Assembly (NCBI GenBank): GCA_029268515.1
Contig: JAQWNP010000006.1
Span: forward strand, 186,001-250,000
Reading direction: 5' to 3'
Origin: Phycisphaerales bacterium
Lineage (GTDB): Bacteria > Planctomycetota > Phycisphaerae > Phycisphaerales > SM1A02
DNA: 64,000 nt
A program made the translations under genes and the position numbers. Every line of letters starts with the position of its first letter. Within the stretch, counting starts at the first letter, position 1. Positions 56,644-64,000 of this stretch are shown here, in pieces. Under the pieces are notes generated by a model. That model ran no database searches. It was given only the letters and a program-made list of their open reading frames with translations, and had not been told where the DNA came from.

Positions 56644-57981
56644 TTAAGTCAGCACATGATCTCGAGCACATATTGCGACGCGCTCAAGAAGCTGATCTAC
56701 CTCTGGACAAGTCATCGTCATTGGCAACCTAAATCTCAGGGATCGCGGACCACAGGTCAGACCTATCAATTTCTGACCGAACAATGAATTGCCTACTGCA
56801 TCACGCTGCGCACCTGTTTCAAATGTGAAGGCATGCAATGAACCTATGCCACGAACATTTGTGAATGCGCCTGTCTCTTGTGCAATCGCTCGAAGACCAC
56901 TCTTTACATATTCACCAGTCTCAGTCACCTGAGCCATGAGATTATCCTCATGGATAATCTCCATGAAGCGACGTGACCGGACCATATCCACAAGGCTTCC
57001 GCCCCATGTCGAGTTAATGCGGCTGGAGATTTGGAAGACATTGTCTTCGACTTCATCAATTCGCGGACCGGCCATAAAGCCACACACCTGAGCCTTCTTT
57101 CCGAAAGCGAGGAGATCTGGTGCTACACCATGGTGCTCCCAAATCCAAGGTTTTCCGGAACCGAAGAAGCCCGTTTGTACTTCGTCATAGATGAGAAGCG
57201 CCTCTTCATTCTGAGCATAGTCTCGGAGCTTCTGTAAAAATTCCGGGCGGAAGTGATTGTCGCCACCCTCGCCCTGCATGGGCTCAATGATAATTGCGGC
57301 AATACGATTCTTAAACTTCGATCCATTCGCAAATACAGCATCGATCTGCTCATAAGTAATGGCTTCTTCTGCTTCCACATCGTTGGCAATACCACCCTTT
57401 TCATCGAAGATGATTTTTGGGTTATGAACGCGTGGCCAATCAAACTTAGGAAACAGCCCCACTTTATCAGGCAGCGTGTTTGTCAAACTCATCGTGTAAC
57501 CAGAGCGGCCATGGAATGCCTGCTTAAAGTGCAGAACACCCAGGTCATTAACATCGTCTTCGAAGTCTACGCGGCCGAGTTTACGAGCCTTCCAATCAAA
57601 GGCTGCCTTCAGCGCATTCTCAACAGCCAGTGATCCACCTGAAACCCAGAAATGATGACGGAAGCCATCTGGTGTGGCGTGCTGCCCAAAGGTCTCAACA
57701 AAACGGGTCATCTCTAGACTATAAAGATCAGAATTGGATAAATTCGCCTTCGCTGCTCGTACGAGTTCATCAAGGTAATCTGGGTCAGAGAATTTAGGAT
57801 GGTTATACCCAAGAGGCCATGAAGCAAAACAGGTAAAGGCGTCTAGGTACTCCTGATTTGAGCAAGCGTCGTAGATCCACGAGCCGTGGGATCGCTCGAG
57901 ATCAATGACCATCGGCATTCCATCGACCAGTTGGTGCTTACTAAGGATTTCAAGAGCATTGCTTGCTTCAATATGAGTCAT
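56644..57981 (-). CDS. lat: L-lysine 6-transaminase
   Basis: A class III PLP aminotransferase of about 445 residues, matching L-lysine epsilon-aminotransferase, which makes alpha-aminoadipate semialdehyde. It contains FASWPLGYNHPKF, the cofactor stretch WVSGGSLAVENALKAAFDWK, IIEPMQGEGGDNHF, DEVQTGFFGSGKPWIWEH and the Schiff-base lysine in LLAFGKKAQVCG. Within the class III family, the GGSLAVENALKAA reading favours LAT over ornithine or GABA enzymes. AAGGA is best placed for the ATG at 57981; another ATG lies 2 codons earlier. No partner for lysine catabolism or osmolyte synthesis is next to it. Confidence 0.88.
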   Translation of the reverse strand: MTHIEASNALEILSKHQLVDGMPMVIDLERSHGSWIYDACSNQEYLDAFTCFASWPLGYNHPKFSDPDYLDELVRAAKANLSNSDLYSLEMTRFVETFGQHATPDGFRHHFWVSGGSLAVENALKAAFDWKARKLGRVDFEDDVNDLGVLHFKQAFHGRSGYTMSLTNTLPDKVGLFPKFDWPRVHNPKIIFDEKGGIANDVEAEEAITYEQIDAVFANGSKFKNRIAAIIIEPMQGEGGDNHFRPEFLQKLRDYAQNEEALLIYDEVQTGFFGSGKPWIWEHHGVAPDLLAFGKKAQVCGFMAGPRIDEVEDNVFQISSRINSTWGGSLVDMVRSRRFMEIIHEDNLMAQVTETGEYVKSGLRAIAQETGAFTNVRGIGSLHAFTFETGAQRDAVGNSLFGQKLIGLTCGPRSLRFRLPMTMTCPEVDQLLERVAICARDHVLT

Positions 57982-57987
57982 GTTCAT

Positions 57988-58243
57988 GTCCTTCGAGACT
58001 GGAAATTAATAGGCCCTTCAGTGTAGGGACTCGACGCGGGCAATCCATTTGTATTATCCCGAAACCACCCGATCAGCGGTGTCGCGGGTCTCTGAGAGTA
58101 GCGTCGTAGAGTATCAAGGCAACCCCGGGAAGGCCGAGCCGCCGTCTAAAACCGACCCGATCGCTTGAATCTGGGTTTAGGCCAAATAAAGAGCTAATTT
58201 CAATGTGCCCTGATAATCTGGCTGGGCTTCATACAATGCAAAC
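57988..58243 (+). promoter_or_regulatory. Divergent intergenic region with structured pilB leader
   Basis: A 256-bp region between lat and pilB. CGGGTC near 58085 can pair with GACCCG near 58154, enclosing about 60 nt with CCCCGGG and GGCCGAGCC. An overlapping alternative uses CTAAA/ACCC with GGGTTTAG near 58175, so two exclusive folds are possible. I could not match it to a known riboswitch; it is more structured than other gaps of its size here. Confidence 0.35.
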
Positions 58244-59917
58244 GTGGCCCTTGGAACCATACTTGTTGAGCAACGTCTCCTAACTGATGACCAGTTGGCT
58301 ACCGCCATTGTCGAGCAGGAGCGATCTGGCCAGCGTCTCGACCATGTTCTGGTGCGCCTTGGCATGGTCAGCGATAGCCAGGTACTTGCGGCGATCGGTG
58401 AACAGTTTTCAATGCCGGTGGTCGATCTGCAGTCCTACGAGATCACAGAAGAAGTACTCACGTCACTTCCTGCCAAATTGATTTTCAAAAAACGCTGTGT
58501 ACCTCTTGCGATCAATGGTGACACACTTCAAGTTGCCACCTCTGACCCATTTGAACTAACTGCTTTCGATGAGCTACGAATACTCACTGGGAAGACCATT
58601 GATTTGGTGCTCGCTGATGAGACCAATTTAAGAAAGTTCATTCGGCGTCACTATGGCGTTGCGGGCGACACCCTTGATGCCTTAACAGACGACGACATTG
58701 ACGTGCCAATTGATGTTGGCTTAAGCGGCGCCGAAGATGAACTCGGCCAGGCTCAAGAAGCGAGTGTTATTAAGTTGGTTAATGATCTGCTTGTTGAGGC
58801 GATTCGTGAACGAGCGACAGATATTCATATTGAGCCGTACGAAGATACGCTGATCATTCGATACCGAATTGACGGCATCCTTATATCCGCAGGTGTACCC
58901 ACCACCGTTAGCAGATTTCGCCATGCAATCATCAGCCGAATCAAGATCATGGCCAACCTCAATATCGCCGAGAAACGCCGCCCACAGGATGGTCGAATTC
59001 TCTTTCGATACCAACAGGATGACTTTGATCTACGTGCAAGCGTGATTCCAATGCTCTTCGGCGAGGGTATTGTTCTGCGGCTACTCAACAAAAGTGCCAT
59101 CCTGCTTGAGCTCGAAGATCTAGGAATGCCGCGCTTTATTCGTGAGCGATGGGATGATCTCATCGGCCGGCCACATGGCATCCTGCTCGTAACTGGTCCC
59201 ACTGGTAGTGGAAAATCAACAACACTCTACGCTTCACTTAATAGAATTGTCAGTGATTCCGTCAAAGCAATAACCGTCGAAGATCCGGTGGAGTACCACG
59301 TTGATGGCGTAAACCAGATCCAAGTACATCATGACGTCGGACTCAATTTTGCCGCTGGTCTCCGAGCCATCCTTCGGCATGATCCGGACATTGTCATGAT
59401 TGGTGAGATTAGAGATCAAGAAACGGCTGAAGCCGCAATTCAAGCGTCTCTCACTGGCCACCTCGTTTTTTCTACCCTACATACTAATGATGCTGCAAGC
59501 GCGACAACAAGACTTTTGGATATGGGTGTCGAGCCTTTCCTTGTCTCTAGTTCGCTTGAGGGCGTTCTGGCTCAGCGCCTAGTGCGGCGGGTTTGTTCAA
59601 ACTGTGCGGAGCATGTCTCCGTAAAGTCACTTGATGTACCTGCAAGTTTCAAAGCACGGCCAGAAGATCATTTGCGTATTGGAAAAGGCTGTGGTGAATG
59701 CCGCCAGACCGGACTTCGGGGAAGGATCGGCCTCTTCGAGTTACTACGTGTGACAGAAGACGTTCGAACACAGATTATGGAGCGAACCAATGCCTCCACC
59801 ATCAGCAAAGCCGCTGAGAAGGTTGGTGATCTAACGAGGCTGATTGACTCTGGACTCGAGAAGGTACGAGCTGGCGAAACCACATTTTCTGAGGTTCTAC
59901 GGGTCACTCGGACGTAA
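58244..59917 (+). CDS. pilB: Type IV pilus / type II secretion assembly ATPase (PilB/GspE)
   Basis: A 557-residue hexameric ATPase powering pilus extension or secretion. The N-terminal domain is MshEN-like (MALGTILVEQRLLTDDQLATAI, GEQFSMPVVDLQSYEI), a binding module that takes cyclic di-GMP in some relatives. The catalytic half has ATDIHIEPYEDTLIIRYRIDGIL, Walker A GPTGSGKSTTLYASL, IMIGEIRDQETAE with the Asp box, STLHTNDA with the His box, and the C-terminal zinc tetracysteine CSNC...CGEC. The start is a GTG at 58244; upstream is a structured leader. No PilC/PilT is adjacent. Confidence 0.95.
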   Translation: MALGTILVEQRLLTDDQLATAIVEQERSGQRLDHVLVRLGMVSDSQVLAAIGEQFSMPVVDLQSYEITEEVLTSLPAKLIFKKRCVPLAINGDTLQVATSDPFELTAFDELRILTGKTIDLVLADETNLRKFIRRHYGVAGDTLDALTDDDIDVPIDVGLSGAEDELGQAQEASVIKLVNDLLVEAIRERATDIHIEPYEDTLIIRYRIDGILISAGVPTTVSRFRHAIISRIKIMANLNIAEKRRPQDGRILFRYQQDDFDLRASVIPMLFGEGIVLRLLNKSAILLELEDLGMPRFIRERWDDLIGRPHGILLVTGPTGSGKSTTLYASLNRIVSDSVKAITVEDPVEYHVDGVNQIQVHHDVGLNFAAGLRAILRHDPDIVMIGEIRDQETAEAAIQASLTGHLVFSTLHTNDAASATTRLLDMGVEPFLVSSSLEGVLAQRLVRRVCSNCAEHVSVKSLDVPASFKARPEDHLRIGKGCGECRQTGLRGRIGLFELLRVTEDVRTQIMERTNASTISKAAEKVGDLTRLIDSGLEKVRAGETTFSEVLRVTRT

Positions 59918-60010
59918 TGGGCGGGCCTAAGTAGCTTTTTCACCACCATAAGCCCAGATCAGTTGACGGGACTCTACAATCCTGGAACACTGCATGGCTA
60001 ACGTAGATGG

Positions 60011-60026
60011 ATAGAGATTTCTCTAT
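60011..60026. repeat. Perfect inverted repeat, operator-like
   Basis: ATAGAGA-TT-TCTCTAT (7-bp arms, 2-nt centre) lies about 52 bp before the start of the membrane coiled-coil gene. Its shape suits a dimeric regulator; no -35/-10 pair is clear nearby. Confidence 0.4.
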
Positions 60027-60077
60027 GGTGAGCGTCTTACCCATTTCGTAAAAAGGCCCTTCAGGGAGGCGTTTTAG

Positions 60078-61451
60078 ATGGCACTTCGTACAAATGCCGG
60101 TACCGGCGTTCTGGTCGCTTTGGTGGTTTTCATCTTGGTGTCCATCTTTCTATTGATTCTCTCGATTGTCATTTACGGTCGATATACAACTGAGAGAGAA
60201 AACAATGTAGAGGCGAACAATGCCCTGGGCGTCTATGTAGACACCGCCTCGCGAAACAACGACTCAGTAAAACTGATGGAAGCCGCTGCAAAGTCGCAAC
60301 GCAAGACAGTCACTGCTTACCTGAACGGTAAGTCCGCTGATGTGATGCAGTATGTCGATGGCGACCCCAACACAACACTGGATGAGCTTAAGAAGAAGAT
60401 GGCGGGGTTGAATCCAGGAACACAGAGCCTTCGACTGAAAATGCAAGAGATTGAACGATCTCGATCAAACACACAGAACGAACTTGATTCAACGAAGACG
60501 CAGCTTACCGATATGCAGGCTCAAGTCGAGCAGGGCCGTGATGACGCTGCAGCGGCTAAAGCTGCTCATGATCAAGAAATGCAGCAGGTCTCTGGCCGCA
60601 TAGATGGTTATCGAAAAGCCGGAGACCGATACGTTACAGAGGTACAACAGCTTGCGGTTTCTTTAGAGGACGACAAAGAACGTTATCGCAATCGATATAC
60701 CGGTGACATTGAAGATTTAGAAGACGAAACGGACAATCTACGAGACGAAAATGCTCGCCTGTTGAGTCGACTCAAAGAGCTTGAAGCACGCGTACTTGAA
60801 GCACGCGTTACAAGCCAGGATCCCGCGATGCTTGTCGATGGACAGATCATTGATACTGCTGGAAATGACATGGTATTCCTCGATCGTGGAAAGAATGACC
60901 GAATCGTCTTGGGTATGAACTTTGAGGTCTATGACGACCCCTCAGCCATTCGCGTGGACCCCCGTACGGGTGAGGTTGCTCGCGGCAAAGGAAGTATCCA
61001 AGTGACGAAGGTTGGCGACACGACTTCGACCGCGAGGATCACACGGGCGACAAGAGGACATCCCATTGTTCGTAACGATGTACTGGCGAATGCGATCTAT
61101 GACCCCACCTATCAATTCAAGTTCTTGGTACATGGCCGCTTTGATTTGGATCAAGACGGAATTGCTGATTCAGACGAGGAGTACATCCGAAGTCTCATCA
61201 ATGATTGGGGTGGGCTTAGTGTCCAGGCAACAAACGTACCGGGCGATCTAGATTTTCTTGTGCTTGGCGTAGAGCCGCCTCGACCGATGGATCTTGGTCC
61301 AAACCCAAATCAAGATCAGATGGATCTCTATGTACGCCAGTCTGAACTGGTCAGCCAATATCAGAACCTCATGGATCAGGCCAAGCAAGCTCAGATTCCT
61401 ATCCTTAATGCCAATCGCTTGTTTATTCTGACCGGTAAGTCGGGGCGCTAA
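60078..61451 (+). CDS. Membrane-anchored coiled-coil protein, possible BRCT-like end
   Basis: A 457-residue protein of no recognised family. Residues 9-34 form one membrane helix (VLVALVVFILVSIFLLILSIVIYG). Residues about 115-250 are coiled coil (QEIERSRSNTQNELDSTKTQL, DDKERYRNRYTGDIEDLEDE). A small beta domain follows (MVFLDRGKNDRIVLGMNFEVYDD). The end contains DLDQDGIADSDEE (near residue 356), a calcium-loop-like motif, then SLINDWGGLSVQATNVPGDLDFLVLG, which resembles the GG...TDFLV(V)G pattern of BRCT domains. GGGAGG lies 8 nt before the ATG. It sits between pilB and two acyltransferases and may belong to the envelope. The BRCT suggestion is weak. Confidence 0.6.
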   Translation: MALRTNAGTGVLVALVVFILVSIFLLILSIVIYGRYTTERENNVEANNALGVYVDTASRNNDSVKLMEAAAKSQRKTVTAYLNGKSADVMQYVDGDPNTTLDELKKKMAGLNPGTQSLRLKMQEIERSRSNTQNELDSTKTQLTDMQAQVEQGRDDAAAAKAAHDQEMQQVSGRIDGYRKAGDRYVTEVQQLAVSLEDDKERYRNRYTGDIEDLEDETDNLRDENARLLSRLKELEARVLEARVTSQDPAMLVDGQIIDTAGNDMVFLDRGKNDRIVLGMNFEVYDDPSAIRVDPRTGEVARGKGSIQVTKVGDTTSTARITRATRGHPIVRNDVLANAIYDPTYQFKFLVHGRFDLDQDGIADSDEEYIRSLINDWGGLSVQATNVPGDLDFLVLGVEPPRPMDLGPNPNQDQMDLYVRQSELVSQYQNLMDQAKQAQIPILNANRLFILTGKSGR

Positions 61452-61470
61452 CGACGCCCAGGAACCAACC

Positions 61471-62532
61471 GTGCCTCGACGCTCCGCACTTCGGGACTGG
61501 AGTGAATATCTTCCATTACGCACCTTCGCGAGCGTAGTGCAGTCATTCAGTCCAGAACAGAACTTGCATACTGCAGGCCTCGTCGGTTCTTTGTATTACC
61601 GATACTGCCGTAAACGCAGTAAAGAGGCCCGCTTTAACATTCAAAAAAGCTTCCCTGATTGGTCACCTTCAAAGGTGGATCGAATCGCTCGGGAATCGAT
61701 GGAGCATATGTTCCGCGTCTTTATGGTCGATGCGCTTATTGCACATCGAATGATCAATCAAGCGAATTGGCCGCAGTACATTGATATGACTGGAACGCGC
61801 CATTTAGTTGATGAGCTTATCCATCCTAAGCCGTGCTTACTGGTCACTGGACATCATGGAAACTGGGAGATGATTGGTCATGCGTTAAGTATGCTTCGCT
61901 TCCCGATATCAGCCATCGCTAGACCACTGGATAACAAACTACTCAACGATTGGATACTTCGAGTCCGTGAATCTGAGGGACTCGAGATCATTACTAAAAC
62001 GGGCGCCACCAAGCAACTCGAAAACATGGAGGAGCAAGGGCGTCACATTGGCTTCATTGGAGATCAAGATGCCGGCAATCAAGGCATCTTCGTTCCATTT
62101 TTTGGAAGATTGGCCTCAAGCCACAAATCAATGGCGCTGCTCGCACTTCGTTTTAATTCCACCATCATGGTCTCTGCCGCTCACCGAATCAATCGAACCA
62201 TGCGTTACAAGATTGTTAACTCTGATGTCATTCGTCCTGATGATTGGGCAAATGTAGAGGATCCCATCTTCTACATCACCGCAAGAATCGCCCATGCGGT
62301 GGAAAAACTAATCCGCTTAGCTCCAAATCAGTACTTCTGGCTGCACCGAAGATGGAAGAGCCGCCCTCGCTTTGAACGGGAGGGGCGTCCAGTACCCGTC
62401 GCCATGCGAAATAAGATCGACTCTCTACCATGGCTCAATGGTGCTGCGATAGACCAAATTATCGCCAATAGTTCACCTTCTGAAGAACGCCCCACGCACG
62501 CAGGCGACCGACCCCTCTCAAATGAGACATAA
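61471..62532 (+). CDS. LpxL/HtrB-like lipid A acyltransferase, first copy
   Basis: A 353-residue acyltransferase of the lysophospholipid family that adds secondary acyl chains to lipid A. It shows LLVTGHHGNWEMIGHAL, where the HxxxxE-type motif is HHGNWE, then IARPLDNKLLNDWI, GFIGDQDAGNQGIFVPFFG and WLHRRWKSRPRFE. The catalytic Asp/Glu and His are present. GTG start at 61471 has AGGA 7 nt before it. The downstream copy overlaps by 11 bp. With lpxI at 35 kb this fits a lipid A pathway. Confidence 0.92.
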   Translation: MPRRSALRDWSEYLPLRTFASVVQSFSPEQNLHTAGLVGSLYYRYCRKRSKEARFNIQKSFPDWSPSKVDRIARESMEHMFRVFMVDALIAHRMINQANWPQYIDMTGTRHLVDELIHPKPCLLVTGHHGNWEMIGHALSMLRFPISAIARPLDNKLLNDWILRVRESEGLEIITKTGATKQLENMEEQGRHIGFIGDQDAGNQGIFVPFFGRLASSHKSMALLALRFNSTIMVSAAHRINRTMRYKIVNSDVIRPDDWANVEDPIFYITARIAHAVEKLIRLAPNQYFWLHRRWKSRPRFEREGRPVPVAMRNKIDSLPWLNGAAIDQIIANSSPSEERPTHAGDRPLSNET

Positions 62533-63559
62533 AGCTATCAACATCGCGGAGTACGTGGCGATACGTACACTTGGCTGCTTTCCCGCAGCAGCAAGTATTC
62601 CTGCTGGCCGAGCCTTGGCTCGCCTTGTTGGCAGACTTGTTGATGCTTCTAATCCACGACGTCAAAAACGAATGGAGCAGAACATTGCCTTAGCGTTTCC
62701 CGACTGGTCTCCTCAAAGGATCAAAGAGGTTCGACAACAGTCAATGGAACACTTGATGCAAGTCGTCATGGTAGATGCTCAAATAATGCATCGCGTGATC
62801 ACTGAATCAACATGGCCTCAATACCTCTTTCTGGAATCAGCTGCTTCACTACTGGACAGACTGATGCGGCGAGAACCAATGGTGGTGTTGACGGCGCACT
62901 ATGGAAATTGGGAAATGCTTGGCTTCGCACTCTCAGCGCTTGAATATCCCATCGATGCCGTGATTGCTCGTCCAGTGGGAAACAAACTGATCTATGATTG
63001 GATTCTGAGAATTCGGCAGGCATATGGCACGCGCATTATTTCACAGGAAGGCGCCACGCCAATCTTGACGAACTTACTTGAATCGGGCGGTCGCGTTGGA
63101 ACAACGGCCGATCAAAACGCTGGCAATCGTGGCGTCTTCGTTCCATTCTTTGGCCGCCTTGCTTCAAGCTATAAAGCCATCGCGATGATGGCGATTCGAC
63201 ACAACGTGCCTGTCGTCATTGGGTGTGCCCGTCGCCGCAAGGGTGAATTGTCCTATGAACTTCATGTACAAGACATTATCCCGCCTGACGATTGGGCTGA
63301 ACAAGATGATCCAACTTTTTACATTAGTGCTCGCTACACACGTGCGATCGAAGATATGGTTCGTATCGCTCCGGAGCAGTATTTGTGGCTTCACCGTCGA
63401 TGGAAAAGTCGTCCTCGATTTGAGCGGGAGGGCAAGCCGATGCCACAGAAACTCATCGATAAGATTGCTGCCCTTCCATGGATGACTGATCAGGAGCTTG
63501 AACTAATCATTGAGCGATCACAACCAACCCAGAGCACGCCAATCGTTTCGGCTACTTGA
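62522..63559 (+). CDS. LpxL/HtrB-like lipid A acyltransferase, second copy
   Basis: A 345-residue paralogue of its neighbour with the same core: VVLTAHYGNWEMLGFAL, IARPVGNKLIYDWILRIRQ, TTADQNAGNRGVFVPFFG and WLHRRWKSRPRFEREGK. The ATG lies inside the end of the first copy, so the two are co-translated. The N-termini differ strongly (FPAAASIPAGRALARLVG here), suggesting the copies add different acyl chains or act at different positions. They were duplicated in tandem. Confidence 0.92.
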   Translation: MRHKAINIAEYVAIRTLGCFPAAASIPAGRALARLVGRLVDASNPRRQKRMEQNIALAFPDWSPQRIKEVRQQSMEHLMQVVMVDAQIMHRVITESTWPQYLFLESAASLLDRLMRREPMVVLTAHYGNWEMLGFALSALEYPIDAVIARPVGNKLIYDWILRIRQAYGTRIISQEGATPILTNLLESGGRVGTTADQNAGNRGVFVPFFGRLASSYKAIAMMAIRHNVPVVIGCARRRKGELSYELHVQDIIPPDDWAEQDDPTFYISARYTRAIEDMVRIAPEQYLWLHRRWKSRPRFEREGKPMPQKLIDKIAALPWMTDQELELIIERSQPTQSTPIVSAT

Positions 63560-63601
63560 GATATCAGAACCTCTTCGGATAACCAGATACACTGCTTCTA
63601 T

Positions 63602-64000
63602 ATGCACCAAGCCCGCCTCCATAATCGGTCCATTCTCATTGTCGATGACGACGAGGACATCTTGCGCAGCATGGAAATCGCCATTAAGTCTGAAGGAGCA
63701 AGCACCGAGACGGCCATGGATGGCAATACAGCCATATCGATGTGCAATCACAGCAATCCAGATGCCGTGGTGCTCGATATGATGCTACCCAAGCGGTCGG
63801 GCTTTCTCGTGCTGGAACAGATTCGAGAGCTTCCTGAAGCACCGATCGTGATTATGGTGACCGCAAATGAAGGCCGACGTCATAAGGCCTATGCTGAATC
63901 TCTGGGTGTTCATGACTATCTCAATAAACCAGTAGCATTAGACAGTCTGATTGAAACACTCGCTCGCCTTCTTGCGGAAAGAGATGCATTAGAAGGTTCC
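63602..64000 (+). CDS. Response regulator (receiver domain), cut by window end
   Basis: The first 133 residues of a two-component receiver: ILIVDDDEDILRSMEIAI with the acidic pocket, phospho-acceptor Asp59 in AVVLDMMLPKRSG, and the Thr and Lys of the switch in VIMVTANEGRRH and DYLNKPV. The ATG is at 63602 and the frame continues through the window end, so the output domain, if any, is unseen. The frame is short of a stop and is clean. It lies 42 bp after the second acyltransferase. Confidence 0.9.
   Translation, partial: MHQARLHNRSILIVDDDEDILRSMEIAIKSEGASTETAMDGNTAISMCNHSNPDAVVLDMMLPKRSGFLVLEQIRELPEAPIVIMVTANEGRRHKAYAESLGVHDYLNKPVALDSLIETLARLLAERDALEGS

Noticed and set aside
58021-58243. Cyclic di-GMP (GEMM-type) riboswitch before pilB
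   Set aside because: The conserved GEMM sequence blocks could not be found, only general structure; kept as an unclassified leader.
1-64000. CRISPR arrays, insertion sequences, prophage or conjugation genes
   Set aside because: No regularly spaced repeats, transposase motifs or phage genes were seen; the only recombinase is a Xer-type one.

Overview
The window looks like a chromosomal segment of a Gram-negative, hopanoid-making bacterium, most likely a planctomycete-type organism (inference: Planctomycetota, perhaps a Phycisphaerae-like lineage). The clues are a membrane protein with a planctomycete-style pseudopilin module (conserved His/Asp-Gly end), squalene-hopene cyclase plus HpnH, LL-diaminopimelate aminotransferase, lipid A enzymes (LpxI and two LpxL-like acyltransferases), a FliM flagellar switch protein, TonB/ExbD, and several large proteins of no familiar family. 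The sequence is nearly fully coding. I see no insertion sequence, prophage, CRISPR array or rRNA operon. One tRNA, tRNA-Lys(TTT), is present.

Layout. 0-5 kb (minus strand): a truncated PLP-dependent dehydratase, dapL, a PmtA-like methyltransferase, rplT, rpmI, and an ECF sigma factor with a membrane partner. 5-9.3 kb (plus): hpnH with a small lipoprotein, an M50 protease, and the rpsP-trmD-rplS ribosomal block without rimM. 9.3-14.5 kb (minus): a STAS-like protein, a small unknown gene, a SWIM protein and SNF2 helicase pair, and tRNA-Lys. 14.8-18.3 kb (plus): a TolB-like propeller lipoprotein, a second lipoprotein, a small unknown gene and a Xer recombinase. 18.3-32.4 kb (minus): two tandem SpoIIE-type phosphatases, an unusual SDR, a lipoprotein, acylphosphatase, yebC, a lysine-tailed HhH-like protein, rbfA-infB-nusA, and fliM. 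32.6-41.5 kb (plus): a DsbD-type reductase, a LOG-family protein, lpxI, a TlyA-like methyltransferase, gyrA, STAS, exbD and a TonB-type protein. 41.5-48.5 kb: surE and a glycosyltransferase (minus), then an NAD(P)HX epimerase and a LolCDE-like ABC transporter (plus), then a degenerate peptidase-like secreted protein (minus). 48.7-64 kb: clpC, two envelope proteins, shc, a FIST protein, lysine 6-transaminase, pilB, a membrane coiled-coil protein, two LpxL-like acyltransferases and a truncated response regulator.

Themes. (1) Envelope biology dominates: hopanoids (shc, hpnH), lipid A (lpxI, two acyltransferases), phospholipid methylation, lipoprotein export-type ABC genes, TonB energy coupling and several lipoproteins. 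(2) Signalling by partner switching is plausible: two sensor-SpoIIE phosphatases and two STAS-type proteins lie in the window, together with an ECF sigma/membrane partner pair. (3) Translation and transcription housekeeping is spread over three blocks. The most interesting items are the HhH-like protein with a histone-H1-like lysine tail, the anti-sigma candidate joined to a pseudopilin-like ectodomain, and the coiled-coil protein with a Ca-loop-like motif and a possible BRCT-like end. Several proteins also belong to enzyme families but have lost the usual catalytic residues.

All assignments come from reading motifs by eye. Start codons were often moved inward from the longest open frame when a good Shine-Dalgarno site or family length favoured it.
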